Below are positions 1-5,838 of a stretch of DNA of 6,464 bases, piece by piece. A program made the translations under genes and the position numbers. The notes beneath the pieces were generated by a model. The model had not been told where the DNA came from. It ran no database searches and saw only the letters and a list, made by a program, of their open reading frames with translations. Numbering within the stretch: position 1 is the stretch's first letter; every line of letters starts with the position of its first letter. This DNA comes from Melioribacter sp. (lineage in GTDB: Bacteria > Bacteroidota > Ignavibacteria > Ignavibacteriales > Melioribacteraceae), in contig JAENZU010000209.1 of the NCBI GenBank assembly GCA_016841125.1, positions 1-6,464 of the forward strand, given 5' to 3'.

Positions 1-1322
1 AGATGAATCAAATTATTGATAACCCCGGAAAACTTGGCAACTTTGAATGGAGCCCGGATGATAAGAAACTTGCATTTATATCAGCTGCAGATACAAACGA
101 TTCTGTAGCCGGAAGTTTATTTATTATAGATGTCGATGATGAAAGCGAATTTAATGAGATCAGAAATTATTCAAAGAATTTCATAGGATCGGTTACTGAT
201 TTAGCATGGATAGATAATAATACCGTTATGTTTGCCTCCGAGGAAGGTGTGAAGACAGCACTTAGTAAACAGTCGATTAATGCGGTGGAAAGAGAGGTTC
301 TGTTGGAAGGGGGTAAAGTCATCTTTACGGAATTCTCTTTATCGAAAAATATAATTGCTTTTGCCGGGGATACTCCAACTCATCCCGACGAACTTTTTTC
401 TTTTGATATCTCAAACAGCAAGTTGAATAAATTAACCAAACTAAATCCCTGGCTTAATGAGTATAAGCTGGCAGATCAAAAAATGATATCCTACAACGCC
501 GGAGATGGTTTAAAGATTGAAGCTGTTCTTATTTATCCTCTTAATTATGAGGAAGGTGAAACCTATCCCGTAATTACTTTTGCACACGGAGGACCGGAAT
601 CAGTCAATCATAACGGCTGGCAGACAGCTTATAACAGATGGGGGCAAGTTGCCGCGGCAAAGGGTTATTTCGTTTTTATGCCTAACTATCGTGCCGGTTC
701 AGGGCGAGGTTATGAATTTACTATTGCCGGTTTAGGTGATGCGGCAGGGAAAGAATTCACCGATGTAATTGACGGAATAGACTATCTGATTGAAGAAGGC
801 ATGGCGGATAAAGAAAGAATTGGAATTGGTGGAGGTTCATATGGCGGCTATTTTGCTGCATGGGGTGCAACCAAGTATTCCGAAAGATTCGCTGCTGCAA
901 TTTCTTTCGTCGGAATCTCCAATCAACTTTCCAAAAGAAATACGACCGATATTCCGTGGGAATCTTATTACGTTCATTGGGGTATGTGGAATAACGATGA
1001 CCCGATGTTTGTTTACGAAAGAAGTCCGGTAAAGTGGGTTAAAAATTCTAAAACTCCAACATTAATACTGCATGGTAAAGATGATCCAAGGGTTAATCCG
1101 TCTCAAAGTTTGGAACTTTACAGAGCATTGAAATTGCAGGGGAATGCTCCTGTGAGACTAGTTTGGTACCCCGGAGAAGGTCACGGTAATAAAAGAAATC
1201 CTGCGAGGCTCGACTATTCTTTGAGAACACTTCAGTGGTTTGATTATTATTTAAAAGGAGATAACCCGAAAGAAGAAATGCCCCCGGCTGAATTAATTTA
1301 TAATTTGGGAATCAATGAATAA
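1..1322 (+). CDS. S9 family peptidase (prolyl oligopeptidase / acylaminoacyl peptidase type), 5' end missing
   Basis: Serine peptidase of clan SC that cleaves short peptides. The frame is open to the left edge and the first visible Met (base 3) is probably internal, because S9C enzymes are usually about 600-700 residues and only 439 are seen. Numbering from that Met, residues 1-160 hold remnants of the N-terminal beta-propeller (for example FEWSPDDKKLAFIS near 14-27), and residues from about 165 to 425 form the alpha/beta-hydrolase domain. An HGGP oxyanion motif lies at 195-198. The catalytic triad is visible: Ser279 in GGGSYGGY, Asp361 in HGKDDPRV and His394 in GEGHG, so the enzyme looks active. 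No signal peptide can be judged because the N-terminus is absent. Its end overlaps the next gene by 8 bases, implying translational coupling. The exact subfamily (acylaminoacyl peptidase or dipeptidyl peptidase) cannot be settled from this fragment. Confidence 0.93.
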   Translation, partial: MNQIIDNPGKLGNFEWSPDDKKLAFISAADTNDSVAGSLFIIDVDDESEFNEIRNYSKNFIGSVTDLAWIDNNTVMFASEEGVKTALSKQSINAVEREVLLEGGKVIFTEFSLSKNIIAFAGDTPTHPDELFSFDISNSKLNKLTKLNPWLNEYKLADQKMISYNAGDGLKIEAVLIYPLNYEEGETYPVITFAHGGPESVNHNGWQTAYNRWGQVAAAKGYFVFMPNYRAGSGRGYEFTIAGLGDAAGKEFTDVIDGIDYLIEEGMADKERIGIGGGSYGGYFAAWGATKYSERFAAAISFVGISNQLSKRNTTDIPWESYYVHWGMWNNDDPMFVYERSPVKWVKNSKTPTLILHGKDDPRVNPSQSLELYRALKLQGNAPVRLVWYPGEGHGNKRNPARLDYSLRTLQWFDYYLKGDNPKEEMPPAELIYNLGINE

Positions 1323-1512
1323 CCAACTTGAAATAAAATCCCCGTGTATTAATTTTTGCAAACTAGATTATAAAACCGGCTTGTGTTTAGGGTGCTATCG
1401 TAATATTGATGAGATAGCATCCTGGTCAATTTTGAGCAACGAAGTTAAATCTAAAATTATATCTGAAATTGAGCAGCGAAGAATTAGTATTCAACCCGGC
1501 GGAATAATCTGA
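1315..1512 (+). CDS. DUF1289 family small cysteine-rich protein
   Basis: A 65-residue protein matching the DUF1289 pattern: SPC-x3-C near the N-terminus, then C-x2-C followed by R and the D-E-I-x-x-W segment. Cysteines are at 11, 15, 24 and 27, an arrangement that could hold zinc or an iron-sulfur cluster. The family is of unknown function and is often labelled Fe-S protein without direct proof. The ATG lies inside the end of the peptidase gene (8-base overlap) with a weak GGGA five bases upstream, and the stop is 2 bases before the adenosyltransferase start. It is therefore the middle gene of a tightly coupled three-gene operon. The charged tail EIEQRR is also typical of the family. Identity is fairly sure; the role is not known. 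Confidence 0.87.
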   Translation: MNNQLEIKSPCINFCKLDYKTGLCLGCYRNIDEIASWSILSNEVKSKIISEIEQRRISIQPGGII

Positions 1513-1514
1513 TT

Positions 1515-2048
1515 ATGCCTGAACTAAAAAAAGGATATATACAAATTTACACAGGGAACGGGAAGGGCAAATCTACTGCGGCAATTGGGTTGGCAATTAG
1601 GGCGGCAGGCTACGGATTGAAGGTTTTCATTCTCCAACTGATGAAAGACTTTCCTTACAACGAGGGAAAGATTCTCTCTATAATGAGCGATAAAATTAGA
1701 GTTGTAAAAATTGGTAGGGACGACTGGGTATTCAGAAAAGAAAAACCTCCGCAGGAGGAAGTTGATCAAGCAGAGAAAGCCTTATCTGAGTTTGAAGAAG
1801 TAATGATTTCGAAAAAGTATGACGTTTTTATTTTGGATGAAATCTGCGCAGCAATTTATTTCGGATTAGTAAATGAAGAAAGAGTTATGAAAATTCTTGA
1901 TAAGAAGCCGGAATCAATTGAGCTAGTTTTAACCGGGAGGTATTGCTCCGGGTCGCTTATTTCGCGGGCGGATCTGGTTACCGAAATGAAAGAGATAAAA
2001 CATTACTATTCTACGGGTGTAAAGTCCCGCCCGGGAATTGATTCCTAA
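1515..2048 (+). CDS. cobO: Corrinoid adenosyltransferase, CobO/CobA/BtuR type (EC 2.5.1.17)
   Basis: Cytoplasmic enzyme that transfers the 5'-deoxyadenosyl group of ATP to cob(I)alamin or cob(I)yrinic acid a,c-diamide, in adenosylcobalamin synthesis or salvage. The 177 residues cover the family core: the P-loop TGNGKGKST at 13-21, the Walker B-like segment DVFILDE at 103-109, ELVLTGR at 136-142, and ADLVTEM with the following KEIKH at 152-163. The C-terminus keeps the family-style G-V/I-K-x-R-x-GID ending. It is slightly shorter than enterobacterial CobA/BtuR because it lacks their N-terminal extension. The ATG is 2 bases after the DUF1289 stop, and only a weak GGCGGA precedes it, so translation is probably coupled to the upstream gene. 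The last 4 bases overlap the end of the convergent permease gene. No other cobalamin gene is visible, so salvage rather than de novo synthesis is possible. Confidence 0.93.
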   Translation: MPELKKGYIQIYTGNGKGKSTAAIGLAIRAAGYGLKVFILQLMKDFPYNEGKILSIMSDKIRVVKIGRDDWVFRKEKPPQEEVDQAEKALSEFEEVMISKKYDVFILDEICAAIYFGLVNEERVMKILDKKPESIELVLTGRYCSGSLISRADLVTEMKEIKHYYSTGVKSRPGIDS

Positions 2049-2920
2049 AAATAAATTAAAAGTATTGCCCCGCCTATCATAATAATCGTTGCAATTGTCT
2101 TCCTAAGAAGATGATGTTCATTGAATATTCTGCCGCCGATAACTGTTGCAAAAAACACTGAAGTCCTTTTCATAGCGAGCACCAATGCAACGGGTGCAAT
2201 TTTAACCGCTTCGATTTGTGTGTATCTATAGCCGACTGTAATAACTGAAATAAATATAATCCACCGCCATAGTTTCTTATCAAGATTTGTAATAAGATTT
2301 ATGGGATTCATTCCGAAGAGTAGGATCATTATGGAAAAGTTGATCAATAAAAATAATTGCTGAAAACCCATAAATGCGAAGGGTTCCAATCTGAAATCGC
2401 GAAGCAGCCACTTGTCTAAAATATTTGTGGCGGTAAATAATAGAAGCGCAAAAATAATATAATGATGGTTTTTTGAATTCCAGAAGATCTTGAACGGCTG
2501 GAGTAGATCATTCCCTTTACGCTCGAGAAGATATGTACCTGCAAGCAGCATAAGCATTCCTCCAATCTCAAAATTGGACAGCGCTTCACCCAGTAACATA
2601 AATGCAAAGATTGCAACAAGTCCCGGAGTTAAAACCATTAGCGGCAGCGCCCCGCTTATCTCCATATTTTTTATTGCCAGCATTACACACCAAAATGCCG
2701 TCGCACCTAAAATTGTTTTGATGTATAAAAAGATTAAACTGAGTTCTGAAACCGCGGAATAGTCAACTGCCAGAAAAAAAGGTAAAGAGAAGAGGAGATT
2801 AAAAATTGCTATCAGAAATGAAAACTCAAGCGCTCCAATATCGAACAAAACCTTCTTTTGTGATATTGCAGCAGTTGCGGAGAGCAATGCTGAAGTAATT
2901 GCCAGTACGAACCATTCCAT
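2045..2920 (-). CDS. EamA/DMT superfamily permease, ten predicted membrane helices
   Basis: Inner-membrane protein of 291 residues with two EamA repeats. Hydrophobic segments lie at roughly 3-20, 31-51, 63-83, 88-112, 116-132, 152-168, 181-202, 219-235, 242-262 and 271-291. The first repeat ends with the hallmark LGEALSNFEIGG (110-121) and a helix running into LLERKG, and the second ends with the equivalent NEHHLLRKTIATIIMIGGAILL. The start at 2920 gives a normal EamA beginning (MEWFVLAITSALLSA), although no Shine-Dalgarno is visible upstream. Family members export or import amino acids, nucleotide sugars or other small metabolites, and the substrate here cannot be inferred. It lies 72 bases downstream of the receptor gene on the same strand, beyond a hairpin, so it may be a third gene of that operon or separate. 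Its stop overlaps that of the adenosyltransferase. Confidence 0.9.
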   Translation of the reverse strand: MEWFVLAITSALLSATAAISQKKVLFDIGALEFSFLIAIFNLLFSLPFFLAVDYSAVSELSLIFLYIKTILGATAFWCVMLAIKNMEISGALPLMVLTPGLVAIFAFMLLGEALSNFEIGGMLMLLAGTYLLERKGNDLLQPFKIFWNSKNHHYIIFALLLFTATNILDKWLLRDFRLEPFAFMGFQQLFLLINFSIMILLFGMNPINLITNLDKKLWRWIIFISVITVGYRYTQIEAVKIAPVALVLAMKRTSVFFATVIGGRIFNEHHLLRKTIATIIMIGGAILLIYF

Positions 2921-2940
2921 ATTGTGCCAGATTGATTATA

Positions 2941-2975
2941 GAATTGAAGTAAGCACCATTAAGCCTACTTCATTC
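2941..2975 (-). terminator. Hairpin between receptor and permease genes (possible weak terminator or processing site)
   Basis: Read on the minus strand, GAAGTAGGC pairs with GCTTACTTC around an 8-base loop, including one G-U pair. A further four pairs (GAAT with ATTC) follow beyond a single bulged A. The G-U pair becomes an A-C mismatch if read on the plus strand, which favours a minus-strand RNA. It starts 18 bases after the receptor stop. No U-run follows, so it is not a textbook intrinsic terminator. It could instead attenuate or stabilise the transcript before the permease gene. Confidence 0.4.
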
Positions 2976-2992
2976 AAAATTATAAATTAAAT

Positions 2993-5284
2993 TTACCAGC
3001 CTAGTTTTACTTTAGCAAAAATATTTCGACCGGGTTCTAAAATGATCAAACCTCTTGTCGTAGATAAATGATTTCTATAAGCTTTATCAAATATGTTCTC
3101 GACTCCGGCAAAAAGTTGCAGATCAGCTATTCCCAAATCAACCGGATGTGTATTGATATAAAAGTTGAATAGAGCATAACCGGGAGTAGCTGATTCGCCG
3201 GCTGCTGTTTTATTCTGTTCAAAAGCATAGTTCATTGAAGCATCAACGTTGACGATACCTGCAATTGGGGATCTCAAACCAAGTCTGCCGTTTAATGGGG
3301 GTATCTCGGCGAGGTCTCTGTTGCTGCCTGTGTCTTCACCCCTTACAAATGCAGCTGTAAAGTAGCTGACAATTTTTTTATAGAAGTTATACTCTGCACC
3401 CATATCAAATCCAAATAAACGTGCTTTGCCGACATTGGTTTTTTGAAAAAGACTGTCGGCTATAACTACTTGATCCGTAACCAGGTCATCAAATAGATTT
3501 AAAAACACATTTGCCTTTAGTGAAAAGTCGGTATACCAAACTCTTATCCCCGCATCAAAAGAATAACTTTTCTCCGGTTCAAGATCAGGATTGCCAAGAT
3601 AAATATCACCGCCCAAGTCAATGTATTGATAGCGTTCCTCTAATGTGGGAGATCTAAAAGCGCGTGCGGCGTTTAAGGTGAGATCAACCTGTTGGGTAAT
3701 AGAATAGATCGTCCCGATATTCAAACTCCAAGAAGAGTTTTCGATTTCATTTTTAGGATATGATGCCTGCGGATTCGGGCTTGGATTATCGTCTCTATTT
3801 CCGTTAACAATTATGTAAGCCGGGTTATTTGTTTCCTCATTTGTTACTCTTATCAGATCATATCTCGCACCAATATTCATGGTTAATTTATTCTCAATCA
3901 GCATCATTTCATCTTGAGCAAATACACCAATGCTTCTATATTTTGAATTTGGGACAGGGTAGTCACCTATCACAAGATTCTTCGCACGAATATCCCTAAC
4001 TCTGTACCCCTCGTATTCTCGCTGCCACGCATCTATCCCGGCAATTAATCTGTTATTGCGACCAAGATACAAATCGGAGAGAAGATTAAGTCCGTCGGTA
4101 GTATGGTCAGCACCGGTGTTTACAGTGGTTGATGAATTTGAGATCAATTCAACTCTGCGTTCAATTAATTGATGAAAATATTTTGCCGAAATATTAATTA
4201 ATGAAGAACTCAAATTTTTGATTTTATATTCTGCGCTGTACATCTCTCTTAATTCTGTAGGGTATGTTGCCTGCGAGTTTGCCGGAAACGGATCACCGCC
4301 CGGTATCCCCAGATCTGCTGCACTGAAGCGTTGAAAATTTATCAGGAGTTCGTTATTGGTGAACGGAGTGATACCCAATGCGGCGGACAAATTATTATCT
4401 CTGAATTGGCTGTTCTCCAAAGTACCGGCAGGAGTTTCGGTATCATCGGCACTTCTGAGAGTTCCACCTATTTTTGCGAACCAATTATTTGAGCCGGCAT
4501 TTAGATTTAAATTGCCTGAACTCCCTTTGTTCATCGAAGAATAAGTGCCCGATAAAAAACCGTTGAGATGAAAACTGTTGCTATAAGAGCCGCTTTTTGT
4601 TGTGATGTTTACTATACCGCCGGTAGCACCGGTACCATACAGTGATGAAACACCGCTCTTGATCACTTCAATTTTTTCAATATCTGAAACATCCACCATC
4701 GATAAGCCTGCCGCTATACTAGTTGCAGTTTCAATTCTGTTACCGTCAACAAGAGTAACCACATTCTGTTTACTTAAGCCTCTGATATTTACCGATGTTG
4801 CCCATATTCCGTCCCGCATCAGCGAAACGCCGGCTTCATTCGAAATTGCATCAGCCGGTGAAATTGAGGGCAAACTTTCCATTTGTTTTTCGGTGATCAC
4901 TTCAATCGGCAAAGGAATATCTTTCATCAATTTATCACTTTTCATACTCGAGATAGTAATTTCGCCTAGTGAAATAATAGCAGGAGTTAACGCGGTTTCA
5001 ACTTCTAAAGTCATCCCTGAAATAATCATCATATCAATATTTTTATTTTCATAACCAACAAAAGATATTGACAAAACATATTTCCCCTCCGGTATTTCTT
5101 CAATACGAAATTCGCCGTTTTTATTTGTGGTGGTGCTGAAAGCGGAATTGTTAAGTTTGATATTTGCACCTTCTAAAAATTTGCCTGTTTCTTTATTAGT
5201 AACAATGCCGGATAAAGAACCGGTCTGAGCAAAAACCGCCGAAATTAAAATTAAAAACAACAGCAGTTTTACAATAACTTTCAT
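2993..5284 (-). CDS. TonB-dependent outer-membrane receptor with N-terminal CarboxypepD_reg-like domain
   Basis: Outer-membrane active transporter of 763 residues, powered by TonB-ExbBD. A signal peptide is clear at 1-19 (MKVIVK, a hydrophobic core, then a VFA/Q cleavage site). Residues 22-103 form a carboxypeptidase-regulatory-like beta-sandwich (GxVTNKETGKFLEGANI through FVGYE). Residues about 118-230 are the plug, with the diagnostic IEVIKSGVSSLYGTGATGGIVNI at 205-227. The rest is the barrel, including the NPDLEPEKS motif and the ending ENIFDKAYRNHL...EPGRNIFAKVKLGW with a terminal aromatic residue for outer-membrane insertion. An AGAGGT ribosome site lies 6 bases before the ATG. It follows the TM1266-like gene by 17 bases, so the two are almost certainly co-transcribed. 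No SusD-like partner is present, which argues against glycan uptake and for a metal complex, siderophore or corrinoid. The nearby adenosyltransferase makes B12 conceivable, but no cobalamin riboswitch was found. Confidence 0.95.
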   Translation of the reverse strand: MKVIVKLLLFLILISAVFAQTGSLSGIVTNKETGKFLEGANIKLNNSAFSTTTNKNGEFRIEEIPEGKYVLSISFVGYENKNIDMMIISGMTLEVETALTPAIISLGEITISSMKSDKLMKDIPLPIEVITEKQMESLPSISPADAISNEAGVSLMRDGIWATSVNIRGLSKQNVVTLVDGNRIETATSIAAGLSMVDVSDIEKIEVIKSGVSSLYGTGATGGIVNITTKSGSYSNSFHLNGFLSGTYSSMNKGSSGNLNLNAGSNNWFAKIGGTLRSADDTETPAGTLENSQFRDNNLSAALGITPFTNNELLINFQRFSAADLGIPGGDPFPANSQATYPTELREMYSAEYKIKNLSSSLINISAKYFHQLIERRVELISNSSTTVNTGADHTTDGLNLLSDLYLGRNNRLIAGIDAWQREYEGYRVRDIRAKNLVIGDYPVPNSKYRSIGVFAQDEMMLIENKLTMNIGARYDLIRVTNEETNNPAYIIVNGNRDDNPSPNPQASYPKNEIENSSWSLNIGTIYSITQQVDLTLNAARAFRSPTLEERYQYIDLGGDIYLGNPDLEPEKSYSFDAGIRVWYTDFSLKANVFLNLFDDLVTDQVVIADSLFQKTNVGKARLFGFDMGAEYNFYKKIVSYFTAAFVRGEDTGSNRDLAEIPPLNGRLGLRSPIAGIVNVDASMNYAFEQNKTAAGESATPGYALFNFYINTHPVDLGIADLQLFAGVENIFDKAYRNHLSTTRGLIILEPGRNIFAKVKLGW

Positions 5285-5301
5285 TTAAGAACCTCTAAAT
5301 T

Positions 5302-5550
5302 TCAATTTTTAATTGTTGTGGATTTAACTTTGACTGATGGAAGCTGACCTAATTTTCCGCTGAGTGACCCAAGTTCGTCAGTTGACATCTGAACCACTAA
5401 GAAGATGATTGCCAAGTTCTGTTCGGGAATCGGGTAACCAACCCTTAAAGAAATATTAGATGCAAATTTGTGAAGCAGTTCACCAACTTTATTATAAGCT
5501 TCTTCACGATCGTAGATAGTAATTGTTAATGTGTGATGCTTTAATTCCAA
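5302..5550 (-). CDS. TM1266-like small protein (putative iron-only hydrogenase system regulator family)
   Basis: An 82-residue protein with the layout of the TM1266/TIGR03959 family, a ferredoxin/ACT-like fold related to the C-terminal domain of NikR. An initial beta strand (HTLTITIYDRE, 6-16) leads into a helix (AYNKVGELLHKFA, 18-30), followed by the signature R-V-G-Y-P at 36-40, a second strand (LAIIFLVVQ) and the signature S-TDELGSLSGKLGQLPSVKVKS at 56-77. Family members often sit beside hydE/hydF/hydG in anaerobes, but the regulatory role is presumed rather than shown, and no DNA-binding domain is present. Here it is the first gene of a pair with a TonB receptor instead. GGAG lies 7 bases before the ATG, inside a hairpin (see the leader element at 5553-5628), so its translation is probably controlled. 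Confidence 0.82.
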   Translation of the reverse strand: MELKHHTLTITIYDREEAYNKVGELLHKFASNISLRVGYPIPEQNLAIIFLVVQMSTDELGSLSGKLGQLPSVKVKSTTIKN

Positions 5551-5838
5551 AGTAAATCTCCGGTTGAAGGATGGAGATTTATGGATATCAAGCTCTTTTA
5601 ATACTGCCCGACTTCTCCATCCCTTGATGTTAGAAAATATTCCTTCTTCTCAGGATTTTGATTAAACTCTATTGTATTTCCCCTTTTTTTAGTACGATGT
5701 TGAAAGCGGAAATTAATTACATAAGAACAAATTTTTAATAATTAAAAATAGTAAAAAATTTTTCGAAACTCATGAAAACTATTGTAGTATTTTTGTAAAA
5801 GTACAATTTTATATAGAATAAACTGCTCGGAGCCGAAT
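5551..5838. other. Divergent intergenic region with candidate promoters and dyads
   Basis: 288 bases separate the minus-strand TM1266-like/receptor pair from the plus-strand HAD gene, so promoters for both must lie here. For the minus strand, TACAAT (complement of 5671-5676) is a plausible -10 box that would give a leader of about 115 bases, but no good -35 is seen. For the plus strand, TTGTAA at 5793-5798 and TAGAAT at 5814-5819 form a short-spaced candidate. TATTTTTG at 5788-5795 also fits the Bacteroidetes TAnnTTTG box, though without a convincing TTTG partner upstream. Two dyads are present: a 9-1-9 perfect AT-only palindrome at 5731-5749, and TTGTA-N4-TACAA at 5793-5806 overlapping the plus-strand promoter candidate. 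No RNA gene or coding sequence was recognised. Confidence 0.45.
5553..5628 (-). promoter_or_regulatory. Structured leader with competing helices that hide or free the ribosome site
   Basis: On the minus-strand RNA a 9-bp perfect hairpin (bases 5573-5581 with 5553-5561, 11-base loop) places the GGAG of the TM1266-like gene (5558-5561) in its 3' arm. An upstream segment, 5614-5622, is a perfect 9-base complement of 5569-5577, which covers the 5' arm and part of the loop. It extends to 11 pairs at 5614-5624/5567-5577 with one G-U and one A-U. The two pairings exclude each other, giving a ribosome-site-hidden state and a ribosome-site-open state. A third helix, ATCAAG with CTTGAT (5623-5628 with 5587-5592), would interleave with the second one as a pseudoknot. 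No known riboswitch class was recognised. The pairing is seen directly; the regulatory role is inferred. Confidence 0.5.

Noticed and set aside
790..1032. Alternative plus-strand frame within the peptidase gene
   Set aside because: It overlaps the catalytic-serine region of the S9 domain in another frame and is a shadow.
1524..1769. Minus-strand frame within the adenosyltransferase gene
   Set aside because: It is antisense to the P-loop region of a well-supported enzyme and has no ribosome site or recognised motif.
2416..2762. Short open frames on both strands inside the permease gene
   Set aside because: They overlap the clearly coding EamA frame and show no family motifs.
4356..5054. Two plus-strand open frames inside the receptor gene
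   Set aside because: Both are antisense shadows of the receptor coding sequence and lack recognisable domains or ribosome sites.
5648..5653. CTGAGA on the minus strand, which resembles the core of a TPP riboswitch
   Set aside because: The other required TPP elements (the GAACCTGA segment and the paired P1 ends) are absent from the leader, so a lone hexamer is not evidence.
5683..5690. Run of T after CCCC on the plus strand, like a terminator tail
   Set aside because: No GC-rich stem precedes it and no plus-strand gene ends nearby.
5600..5720. Possible cobalamin riboswitch upstream of the receptor operon
   Set aside because: I looked for the B12 box and the conserved GCCACTG core on both strands and saw neither. 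AAGTCGGGCAG near 5602-5612 is only a faint resemblance.
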